From assembly GCA_003166055.1 (NCBI GenBank), contig PMWR01000570.1, positions 1-5,718 of the forward strand: DNA of 5,718 nucleotides. The letters are read 5' to 3'. The DNA comes from Acidobacteriaceae bacterium. Lineage in GTDB: Bacteria; Acidobacteriota; Terriglobia; Terriglobales; Acidobacteriaceae. This document shows, piece by piece, positions 1-5,291 of this stretch; positions within the stretch are counted from its first letter, which is position 1, and every line of letters begins with the position of its first letter. A model generated the notes under the pieces. That model did no database searches and was not told the origin of the DNA. It was given only the letters and a program-made list of their open reading frames with translations. The position numbers were made by a program, and so were the translations under genes.

Positions 1-230
1 TCTGAGAGAGGTAAAATCACGAGGCGTGGCCCATATCTCAAGCTCCCACTGAACCCAACTTTTGTGGCTGGTCTGACTTAGGGCACCCGGCTCCACAATC
101 GGTACGCCGGTGCGAGCTTCCAGCGAGCGTCTGCCGCACGCAGTGCTGTTTGACGCATCGATTCGCCGGTGCTCTGATGGTTGCGCAGGGGTGGGATAGA
201 GTTTTGCGGCATCCAATCGGAGTTCTTGAA
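1..230. other. Upstream region, no gene recognised
   Basis: I see no coding region with family resemblance on either strand here. The reading frame of the GH16 gene stays open back to a TTG at 150, but the 27 extra residues would put a charged stretch in front of an otherwise normal signal peptide, so I treat 150-230 as untranslated leader. No convincing promoter is visible: a TTGACG at 150-155 has no good -10 partner. The only site I would keep is the Shine-Dalgarno GGAG at 219-222. Confidence 0.5.
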
Positions 231-1343
231 ATGCAGACAGGCAAGGCAATGTTCCCAGCAGTTCTTTTGTGCGGCGTTTTATTGTGTGGATTGAGCAGTG
301 GACAGACTAGCGGTGGCCCGTCGACCACACAGGCCCAGGCAACTGCGCCCACGATCACGCCGATTGCAGCTCAGAATGGCGCGGTTGTGGTGAGCCTGTC
401 TTCGACGACCTCAGGAGCGACAATCTACTACACGATCGATGGCGCTCCGCCCACGGGTTCGTCGATCCAGTACTCCGCACCGTTTCTTGTAGCCTCCAAC
501 ATGACTGTCAAAGCGGTTGCGACTGCCTCGGGCCTCAGCGCGAGCAATGTCACGAGCCGTAGCTTTACGCCCAACATTTCCCCAGGCACGCTGGTTTGGT
601 CGGACGAGTTTTCGAATTCGGGCAGCGCCCATGCGCAGCCGAATTCACAGATATGGAAGTACGATGTGGGGACCAATTGCTGTGGCAACCACGAGCTTGA
701 GACCTACTGCGCCTGGGGTTCCACGACGGGGCCGTGCGATGCTTCGAATCCGAACGCGTATGTCGGCAGCGACGGCTACCTGCACATCGTGGCCGAGCAA
801 CGGACGGCCGGCGTCTACACTTCAGCACGCTTGAAGACCGAGGGGCTGTTCAGCTTTCAATACGGGCGCATTGAGGCGCGGATGATGCTGCCCGAGTCGC
901 AAGGCATGTGGCCGGCGTTCTGGCTGCTCGGCAACAACATTGCCACCATCCAATGGCCGGCCTGCGGCGAGCTTGACGTAATGGAGCACATCGACGGGAG
1001 CAACCCGCGGAATGGAGGATTCGACTGGGTGCAAGGCTCCATTCACGGAACAAAACTGAACGGCGGCATTCAGTACCATCCAACGGGTTTTTCCGCTGCT
1101 GCCTGGCACACCTATGGCATGATCTGGACCAAAGGGCAGATTCAGTACTACGTTGACAGCCCGAGCAACGTCTACGCCACGTTCACGCCTGCGACCCAGA
1201 CGGGCACATGGCCGTTCGATCAGGGTGCGCAGTTTGTGATTCTGAACCTGGCGGTGGGTGGCGACTGGCCGGGCTCGCCGGATGCGACCACGGTGTTTCC
1301 GTCGGCGATGCTGGTTGATTATGTGCGGATTTACAGCAATTGA
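231..1343 (+). CDS. Secreted glycoside hydrolase family 16 (endo-beta-glucanase/laminarinase type) with N-terminal CHB_HEX_C-like domain
   Basis: Predicted exported enzyme of 370 aa that hydrolyses internal beta-1,3 or mixed-linked beta-glucans. Residues 1-25 form a signal peptide: MQTGK, then a hydrophobic run (FPAVLLCGVLLCGL) and SSGQ as probable cleavage region. Residues about 39-113 resemble the chitobiase/beta-hexosaminidase C-terminal domain (ATIYYTIDGAPPT, then SAPF and TVKAVA). Residues about 121-369 are the GH16 jelly roll: YGRIEARMMLPESQGMWPAF at 211-230, the catalytic motif ELDVME with nucleophile E247, D249 and acid/base E252, then NLAVGGDWPG and the family-typical VDYVRIY near the end. 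ATG 231 is preferred over the in-frame TTG at 150 because GGAG lies 8 nt upstream and the signal peptide then starts properly. Four cysteines (150, 151, 160, 169) cluster in the loop before NAYV and may form disulfides outside the cytoplasm. The family is firm; the exact substrate cannot be read from the sequence. Confidence 0.93.
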   Translation: MQTGKAMFPAVLLCGVLLCGLSSGQTSGGPSTTQAQATAPTITPIAAQNGAVVVSLSSTTSGATIYYTIDGAPPTGSSIQYSAPFLVASNMTVKAVATASGLSASNVTSRSFTPNISPGTLVWSDEFSNSGSAHAQPNSQIWKYDVGTNCCGNHELETYCAWGSTTGPCDASNPNAYVGSDGYLHIVAEQRTAGVYTSARLKTEGLFSFQYGRIEARMMLPESQGMWPAFWLLGNNIATIQWPACGELDVMEHIDGSNPRNGGFDWVQGSIHGTKLNGGIQYHPTGFSAAAWHTYGMIWTKGQIQYYVDSPSNVYATFTPATQTGTWPFDQGAQFVILNLAVGGDWPGSPDATTVFPSAMLVDYVRIYSN

Positions 1344-1370
1344 GGCGAAAACTCGATTCGACGATATACT
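1340..1370 (+). promoter_or_regulatory. Candidate promoter for the toxin-antitoxin-like pair
   Basis: TTGAGG (1340-1345) could serve as -35, with either GATATA (1363-1368, 17-nt spacer) or TATACT (1365-1370, 19-nt spacer) as -10. It overlaps the last codons of the GH16 gene and would start transcription near 1377, about 60 nt before the first gene of the pair. This rests on consensus matching only. Confidence 0.35.
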
Positions 1371-1436
1371 TGTCATGAGTCAATGGCGCCGTCGCAAGCT
1401 GCGGCAGCGCCTTCCTCGGCAGAGGGAGGGGAACAG

Positions 1437-1949
1437 ATGAGCACAACGGCCGCAATGGAGATCGGAAGCGACCTTTGGAATGCGCGCTTGTATGCTGGGA
1501 TGTCACTGGCATCTGAACTTGCTGCTGGGCTGAATCGTCCAAGGTTGTGGGTTTCCGGGCTGGTCTACCAGTGGAGAATGTACAGGCAATTAGGCGGGAT
1601 GATTCGTGGAATCAGGGAAATATTGAATGCGGCGGACGGGCTGGCCTTGCAAATTGAAGCCGGGACACCCTCCCGGATTCGGACGGCAGGGGACTATCGT
1701 GCCTTTCGTGACGACGTTCTGCGCTGGCATGCGGTCCATATGCGACTGCTTGATCCGCAAGAGGGTTTTCCGAGGAATGCCCTGATGCGTAAAAGGCTGG
1801 CTCAATTCGAGGCCCAGTCCGACCGGTTGCTGGACTTGGCGGATTGGCTTGATGCGCTGAGTACACCAGAGGAAATGGACGCCAAATTCGCCGCTCTTGC
1901 TGAGGATGTGGCCAGGGGCGACTTCGTGCCTTGGGCCGAGTTGAAATGA
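1437..1949 (+). CDS. Unrecognised 170-aa helical protein, putative antitoxin partner of the downstream RelE-like toxin
   Basis: I do not recognise a named family. The start ATG 1437 has a very strong Shine-Dalgarno (GAGGGAGGGG, 1422-1431, spacing about 5-6 nt), better than the upstream alternative at 1383. The product has no signal peptide, looks mostly alpha-helical and soluble, and shows no obvious helix-turn-helix or ribbon-helix-helix. Visible features are a Trp/Tyr/Arg-rich segment (SGLVYQWRMYRQL, 40-52), a charged middle (RDDVLRWHAVHMRLL, 91-105), and a C-terminal helix plus tail (EEMDAKFAALAEDVARGDF then VPWAELK, 145-170). That tail resembles the toxin-wrapping ends of type II antitoxins. 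Its stop overlaps the toxin start (ATGA), so the two are translationally coupled. At 170 aa it is about twice the usual RelB/ParD size. The antitoxin role is inferred from position and tail only; it could be an unrelated protein. Confidence 0.7.
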   Translation: MSTTAAMEIGSDLWNARLYAGMSLASELAAGLNRPRLWVSGLVYQWRMYRQLGGMIRGIREILNAADGLALQIEAGTPSRIRTAGDYRAFRDDVLRWHAVHMRLLDPQEGFPRNALMRKRLAQFEAQSDRLLDLADWLDALSTPEEMDAKFAALAEDVARGDFVPWAELK

Positions 1950-2212
1950 AGCTGCCGCTTGAAATTATCTTCAGCAAGTCGGCGGCCAAGACGCTTGAGG
2001 CATTGGATGTACCGACTCGGCAGAGGATCAGGGACAAGGTTAAGGCCGTTGCTGCAGATCCGCTCAATCCCACGAACTCCTACCCGCTTCAGGGAAGCAA
2101 GAAGCGTTCGGCCCGCGTGGGCGGCTATAGAATCATAGTGTTGATTCAGGAACCCGACAGACTGGCGGTCGATTTGATCGAATCCCGCGGCCAGGTTTAC
2201 AACCGGATTTGA
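1946..2212 (+). CDS. RelE/ParE-superfamily toxin
   Basis: Predicted small cytoplasmic toxin of 88 aa, a normal size for the family. RelE-type members cleave mRNA in the ribosome, whereas ParE-type members poison gyrase. The sequence follows the family plan: an N-terminal beta strand (LEIIFSKSAA), a helical hairpin (KTLEALDVPTRQRIRDKVKA) ending at DPL, a basic loop after PLQGSKK (K52, K53, R54, R57), the signature strand RVGGYRIIVLI (57-67), and the C-terminal strand DLIESRGQVYNRI. R62, R81 and Y85 sit where RelE-like nucleases carry catalytic or RNA-contacting residues, which slightly favours an mRNA interferase, but I cannot separate the two activities with certainty. ATG 1946 overlaps the upstream stop by 4 nt and has only a weak own ribosome site, consistent with translational coupling that keeps the partner protein in excess. 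A TTG at 1931 is a less likely start. Confidence 0.88.
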   Translation: MKLPLEIIFSKSAAKTLEALDVPTRQRIRDKVKAVAADPLNPTNSYPLQGSKKRSARVGGYRIIVLIQEPDRLAVDLIESRGQVYNRI

Positions 2213-2361
2213 TCCCGCCTCACCTGAATGGGAAAATTCCAATTCAATTCCCGCAAATGACCTTTGGACCACCGTCTAGCCCCATTCGGTGCAATTGGGC
2301 TTGCGCCTGGATTTCCACTGTGATAAAAACGAATCATTCAAGTTTGCCTCCAAAGGGCAAG
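2213..2361. other. Gap between the toxin-antitoxin-like pair and the SAM riboswitch
   Basis: No gene is supported here. The open frame running through 2209-2550 crosses the whole riboswitch and has no family resemblance. I see no T-tailed terminator after the toxin gene. There is a candidate promoter (2301-2327) and a possible 7-bp hairpin (2342-2348 with 2356-2362, loop of 7) immediately 5' of the riboswitch P1 helix, sharing C2362 with it. Confidence 0.5.
2301..2327 (+). promoter_or_regulatory. Candidate promoter of the SAM riboswitch-metM-metO operon
   Basis: TTGCGC (2301-2306) and GATAAA (2322-2327) are separated by 15 nt. The -10 carries an upstream TGT that makes it an extended -10 (TGTGATAAA, 2319-2327), which could offset the short spacer. 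Transcription would begin near 2334, about 28 nt before the aptamer, a sensible distance. This is consensus matching only. Confidence 0.4.
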
Positions 2362-2479
2362 CCTGAGTTTCATGCAGAGTGGCTGAGGGACGAGCCCTGT
2401 GACGCCACGACAACCTGCCCGCGCAAAACGGGAGTATGGTGTCAACTCTTGCCCGGAAACGGGGAACATGAGATTCGGG
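2362..2479 (+). promoter_or_regulatory. SAM-I (S-box) riboswitch aptamer
   Basis: A complete S-box aptamer that binds S-adenosylmethionine, sensing methionine sufficiency. P1 is a 13-bp closing helix (2362-2374 with 2467-2479, including G-T wobbles). P2a pairs GTGGC 2379-2383 with GCCAC 2404-2408; P2b pairs AGGG 2386-2389 with CCCT 2395-2398. Between them lie the TGA elements of a kink-turn. The P2 loop GAG (2392-2394) can pair with CTC (2446-2448) as the expected pseudoknot. P3 pairs ACC 2413-2415 with GGT 2438-2440 and CCCG 2418-2421 with CGGG 2429-2432. P4 is CCCG 2452-2455 / CGGG 2460-2463 closed by a GAAA tetraloop. The conserved words are recognisable: AGAG, GAGGGACGAGCCC, ACAACC, GGTGTCAA. 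It lies about 120 nt ahead of the metM-like start, so rising SAM should repress that operon. Confidence 0.92.
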
Positions 2480-2480
2480 G

Positions 2481-2509
2481 GTCGCTTCCACATTCTTGGT
2501 GGAGGCGGC
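2481..2509 (+). promoter_or_regulatory. Strong hairpin abutting the SAM aptamer
   Basis: An 11-bp stem pairs 2481-2491 (GTCGCTTCCAC) with 2499-2509 (GTGGAGGCGGC), with two G-T wobbles and a 7-nt loop. It begins one base after the aptamer P1 helix, so the two could stack coaxially. No T-run follows (the next bases are TCGCAAGG), so it does not look like a standard intrinsic terminator. It may be part of the expression platform, a pause site or an insulator; the sequence alone does not decide. Confidence 0.6.
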
Positions 2510-2580
2510 TCGCAAGGTACTTCGAGTCCTATCACGTTCGCTCATTTTGAGCCGGTCACGCGCTCGTAGACTTTTAGCCG

Positions 2581-2598
2581 CTCTCGCCTATGCGAGGG
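2581..2598 (+). promoter_or_regulatory. Shine-Dalgarno-sequestering hairpin of the metM-like gene
   Basis: CTCTCGC (2581-2587) pairs with GCGAGGG (2592-2598) around a CTAT loop: seven pairs, one of them a wobble. The 3' arm contains the whole Shine-Dalgarno GAGGG (2594-2598), which lies 4 nt before the GTG start at 2603. Formation of this stem would block ribosome binding, pointing to a riboswitch that works on translation. Competing short pairings for the same arms exist upstream (CTCGC at 2509-2513), as expected of a switch, but I cannot fix the alternative fold by eye. Confidence 0.6.
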
Positions 2599-2602
2599 AC
2601 GA

Positions 2603-3880
2603 GTGACGACTGCTTACGAATTGCGTTGTCGGGAATGTGGCAAGGCCTACGGAGTTCAGCCGCTTTCCATCTGTGATGAGTGTTTTTCCCCGCTTGAGGT
2701 GGTCTTCGACCTCGAGTATGCCCGCACCCGCTTCACCCGCGAAGCCATCTCCCAGGGTCCTGTGAACATGTGGCGCTATCGCGCCCTGCTGCCCGTCTCT
2801 GACAGCTACGTGCCGCAAACCCCCTCCGGGTTTACCCCGCTGGTGAAGGCGCCGCGGTTGGCCGCCCACATTGGCGCCAGCAATCTCTACCTCAAGAACG
2901 ATGCCGTCTGCATGCCCACGCTCAGCTTCAAAGACCGCGTGGTGGCAGTGGCTCTGGCCAACGCGCAGGCCTTCGGGTTTGACACTGTCGGCTGCTCGTC
3001 CACTGGCAACCTGGCCAACGCTGTTGCCGCGCATGCTGCACGCCTGGGACTGAAGACTTTCATTCTTGTCCCCGCCGATCTTGAGCCGGCCAAGATTCTG
3101 AACACGCAGGTGTACGGCGCTACGCTGGTGCGCGTCCAGGGCAACTACGACCATGTCAACCGGCTCTCGTCGCAGATCGCCGACCGCTATAACTGGGGCT
3201 TTGTGAATGTGAACCTGAGGCCCTTTTACGCCGAGGGCTCAAAGACGGTGGGCTTTGAGATCGCCGAACAGCTCGGCTGGCGACTGCCGGACAACATTGT
3301 TTGCCCCATGGCAGGCGGGTCGCTGATTACCAAGATTCGGAAAGCTTTTGGTGAACTGATCGCGCTGGGCCTTGTGGAAGACAAGCAGGTGCGATTCTTT
3401 GGAGCGCAGGCTACCGGCTGCTCGCCCATCTCGACGGCAGTGAAGAACGGGACCGACGAGATTGTGCCGCAGCGACCCAACACCATTGCGCGCTCGCTGG
3501 CTATCGGCAATCCGGCGGACGGCCCTTATGCTTCGCGTGCGATCCGTGCATCTGGTGGATGGGCTGAAGACGTGTCGGACGTCGAAATCGTTTCGGCGAT
3601 CCAGGAACTGGCGGAGACGGAAGGCATCTTCACCGAGACCGCGGGCGGCGTGACGACCGCTGTCACGGCGCGGCTCTACGCGCATGGACGCATCAAGCCG
3701 GATGAGCTTACTGTCTCCTGCATTACCGGCAACGGCCTGAAGACGACCGATTGCCTGCAGGGCATTTTTGAAGAGCACAAGGCGATTCGCCCGCGGTTGG
3801 CGGACTTTGAAGCCTTTGTCGAGGAATACAACGCAGTGAACCAGGTGCTGAGCCAAGTGGGAGAAAGTTATGTCCGTTAG
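2603..3880 (+). CDS. metM: Threonine-synthase-like PLP enzyme, probable O-phosphohomoserine-dependent homocysteine synthase (MetM-like)
   Basis: A 425-aa fold-type II PLP enzyme of the threonine synthase family, cytoplasmic. An N-terminal zinc ribbon has CREC (C9, C12) and CDEC (C24, C27). The PLP lysine is K110 in SFKDR (108-112). The SSTGNLANA loop (132-140) should hold substrate and cofactor carboxylate/phosphate groups, AGGSLITK (237-244) matches the cofactor-phosphate region, and ITGNGLK (374-380) is the conserved C-terminal motif. Threonine synthase converts O-phospho-L-homoserine to threonine. Here the SAM riboswitch and the overlapping sulfur-carrier gene argue that the same substrate is turned into homocysteine with carrier-bound sulfide, as I recall for MetM of Streptomyces. 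The GTG start 2603 follows GAGGG by 4 nt. Fold, cofactor and operon are firm; the methionine role is a well-supported inference. A plain or dual-function threonine synthase (thrC) remains the alternative, and would be favoured if the genome has no other thrC. Confidence 0.85.
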   Translation: MTTAYELRCRECGKAYGVQPLSICDECFSPLEVVFDLEYARTRFTREAISQGPVNMWRYRALLPVSDSYVPQTPSGFTPLVKAPRLAAHIGASNLYLKNDAVCMPTLSFKDRVVAVALANAQAFGFDTVGCSSTGNLANAVAAHAARLGLKTFILVPADLEPAKILNTQVYGATLVRVQGNYDHVNRLSSQIADRYNWGFVNVNLRPFYAEGSKTVGFEIAEQLGWRLPDNIVCPMAGGSLITKIRKAFGELIALGLVEDKQVRFFGAQATGCSPISTAVKNGTDEIVPQRPNTIARSLAIGNPADGPYASRAIRASGGWAEDVSDVEIVSAIQELAETEGIFTETAGGVTTAVTARLYAHGRIKPDELTVSCITGNGLKTTDCLQGIFEEHKAIRPRLADFEAFVEEYNAVNQVLSQVGESYVR

Positions 3881-4151
3881 AGTTTTGTTGCCGAATGCTT
3901 TTCAGAAACACACCAACAACGTGCGTGAAATCGCCAGCACCGCAGCCAATCTTCCCGAACTGGTTACCGATATTGAGGGGCGTTTTCCGGCGCTTCGCCA
4001 GCACTTGCGCGGCGAGGATGGGCAGATTCGCCGCTTTATCAACTTCTATGTCAACGAAGAAGATATCCGCTTCCTGGGCAATGAGAAGTACAGCTTCCAG
4101 GAGGGCGACGAGGTGTTAGTCATTCCTTCCATCGCCGGCGGAAGCTGCTAA
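3870..4151 (+). CDS. metO: MoaD/ThiS-like sulfur-carrier protein with C-terminal GGSC (MetO-like)
   Basis: A 93-aa beta-grasp, ubiquitin-like sulfur carrier, the size of MoaD/CysO proteins. It begins with a beta strand (VRVLLP), continues with a helix (LPELVTDIEGRFPALRQHL) and an RRFINFYVNEEDIRFL strand region. It ends with the MoaD-type motif FQEGDEVLVIPSIAGG, so G90-G91 would be adenylated and thiocarboxylated to carry sulfide. Two residues, Ser92 and Cys93, follow the Gly-Gly, so a peptidase must probably expose the diglycine first. The gene starts inside the metM-like gene (11-nt overlap, different frame) with GGGAG at 3859-3863, so the two are co-translated and the carrier is most likely the sulfur donor to that enzyme. 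No activating E1-like enzyme or JAMM peptidase is in the window; they would have to be encoded elsewhere. Molybdopterin MoaD is the alternative reading, less likely given the neighbour and the riboswitch. Confidence 0.87.
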   Translation: MSVRVLLPNAFQKHTNNVREIASTAANLPELVTDIEGRFPALRQHLRGEDGQIRRFINFYVNEEDIRFLGNEKYSFQEGDEVLVIPSIAGGSC

Positions 4152-4179
4152 CTTCGTCCAACAAACTTATTGGTAGCGT

Positions 4180-4212
4180 TTCGGGCTTCCTTTAGAGGGA
4201 GCCCGAATTGTT
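4180..4212 (+). terminator. Intrinsic terminator after the metM-metO operon
   Basis: An 11-bp GC-rich stem pairs TTCGGGCTTCC (4180-4190) with GGGAGCCCGAA (4197-4207), one wobble, loop TTTAGA, followed by TTGTT. The T-tract is short and interrupted, but the stem is strong and it lies 28 nt past the stop codon of the last gene, with a promoter for the next operon just downstream. Confidence 0.75.
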
Positions 4213-4252
4213 ACAGGAGAGTAATACACTGAACAAGTTATTTGCACGGTAT

Positions 4253-4281
4253 TTGCAACAGGTTCACCGTCCTCTTACAAT
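4253..4281 (+). promoter_or_regulatory. Sigma70-like promoter of the acyltransferase operon
   Basis: TTGCAA (4253-4258, 4 of 6 consensus) and TACAAT (4276-4281, 5 of 6) are separated by exactly 17 nt, the best promoter match in the window. Transcription would start near 4288, which rules out the TTG at 4242 as start codon of the next gene if this promoter is the main one. Confidence 0.6.
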
Positions 4282-4301
4282 GTTTGGCGGATACTACTCC
4301 C

Positions 4302-5291
4302 GTGATTGCGCACGCTCGGCAGAGGGTTCCGCTGAAACTCGCTCTTGGTTCCACGCCTCTTGTGGAGCTTTCCTTTCCTACTCTTGCTCCATCCCTGCCT
4401 CTGAGTCCGTCCAAGCCGCGCATTCATGCGGAGGTTGGCCGGTACCGCGTGCGGCTCGCGCAATCGAATGAGGACCGTGTTGCGGCGTGCCGGTTGCGGT
4501 TCAGGGTCTTCAATATCGAACTGGGCGAGGGGCTGGAAAGTTCCTATGAAACAGGTCTCGACACGGACCAGTTCGACAAAGTCTGCGAACATCTTCTGGT
4601 TGAGGATAAGTCAGAAGAAAACCCATCCCGCCGGATTGTCGGCACTTATCGGATGCAATCCGGAACCACGGCCGCGCGCAACCTGGGGTACTACTCGGAG
4701 CAGGAGTTCAGCTTCGCCCCGTACGAGCCGCTCCGGGCCGGTATTTTGGAGCTCGGCCGCGCCTCGATCGACCGCGAACATCGTACGCCGGAAGTATTGA
4801 CACTGCTGTGGAGGGGTATCGCGCAGTATGCTAATGACATGGGACTGCGATACCTGATCGGTTGCTCGTCGTTGACGTCCCGAAATCCGGCTGAGGGCTG
4901 GCAGATGTATCGCCAGCTTGAGCACTACCGGGTTTCGCCGGAGTTTGAAACTGTGCCGACCGCCGCGTACGCGTGTCCCACGGAGCAGGAGGGCGCACAT
5001 GCACAGCCGTCGCCCTCACTGGAAGACCCTGCGTGGGGCAGCGGCTCGCGGGAGGCTCGCACGGGCGGATTGGTTCCTGACCTTGCAGCAGAAAGAAGCT
5101 GCAAGGATGGAGCGCCTGTACAGGTGAGCGTCCCCAAGCTGCTGAAGACCTATCTCGCCATCGGGGCGCGCATCGGCGGCCCGCCGGCCTGGGATCAGGA
5201 GTTCGGCACCATCGACTTCCTCACTTTGCTCGATCTGAAGCTGCTTTCGTCGTCGGCGCGCAATCGATTCCTTGCGCCTCTGACACAATGA
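4302..5291 (+). CDS. olsB: OlsB-type GNAT N-acyltransferase (ornithine acyl-ACP / hemolysin-like family)
   Basis: About 329 aa (numbered from GTG 4302), cytoplasmic, GNAT fold of the OlsB/Acetyltransf_5 group, which moves a 3-hydroxyacyl chain from acyl carrier protein to the alpha-amino group of ornithine to give lyso-ornithine lipid. Family motifs in order: GRYRVRLAQSNED then RLRFRVF (46-70), DQFDKVCEHLLVED (89-102), ILELGRASIDREHRT (148-162), RYLIGCSSL (183-191), and near the C-terminus YLAIGARIGGPPAWDQEF followed by GTIDFLTLLDL. Between residues about 222 and 278 lies a Pro/Ser/Gly/Glu-rich, probably disordered stretch that lengthens the protein beyond usual OlsB. The start is uncertain: GTG 4302 has only a weak GGCGG 11 nt upstream, TTG 4242 precedes the predicted promoter, and GTG 4365 or 4449 are possible; the first about 40 residues are not conserved-looking. 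The acyl acceptor could be another amine, but the PlsC gene downstream fits ornithine lipid. Confidence 0.82.
   Translation: MIAHARQRVPLKLALGSTPLVELSFPTLAPSLPLSPSKPRIHAEVGRYRVRLAQSNEDRVAACRLRFRVFNIELGEGLESSYETGLDTDQFDKVCEHLLVEDKSEENPSRRIVGTYRMQSGTTAARNLGYYSEQEFSFAPYEPLRAGILELGRASIDREHRTPEVLTLLWRGIAQYANDMGLRYLIGCSSLTSRNPAEGWQMYRQLEHYRVSPEFETVPTAAYACPTEQEGAHAQPSPSLEDPAWGSGSREARTGGLVPDLAAERSCKDGAPVQVSVPKLLKTYLAIGARIGGPPAWDQEFGTIDFLTLLDLKLLSSSARNRFLAPLTQ

Noticed and set aside
105..172. Nine-base direct repeat CGCCGGTGC at 105-113 and 164-172
   Set aside because: Two copies of a GC-rich nonamer 59 nt apart are not enough to call an operator or repeat element.
1369..1385. Possible operator around TCATGA (TTGTCATGAGTCAA) upstream of the toxin-antitoxin-like pair
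   Set aside because: Only the central six bases are palindromic; the outer arms are offset by two bases, so it is not a convincing inverted repeat.
2279..2300. Possible terminator hairpin after the toxin gene
   Set aside because: The stem (GCCC/GGGC) is short and interrupted, and no T-run follows.
2481..2509. Intrinsic terminator directly after the SAM aptamer
   Set aside because: The stem is strong but no T-tract follows, so I list it as a hairpin of unknown role and do not call it a terminator.
2209..2550. Open frame of 113 codons between the toxin and the metM-like gene
   Set aside because: It runs through the entire SAM riboswitch, lacks a clear ribosome site and reads as low-quality protein with no family resemblance.
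2588..3154. Long reverse-strand frame of 188 codons opposite the metM-like gene
   Set aside because: It is antisense to a clearly conserved PLP enzyme and reflects GC-rich codon bias of the real gene; similar shadows occur opposite the GH16 and olsB genes.
4208..4471. Small open frame of 87 codons overlapping the start of the OlsB-type gene
   Set aside because: It spans the terminator tail and the predicted promoter, has no resemblance to any family and ends inside the conserved acyltransferase frame.
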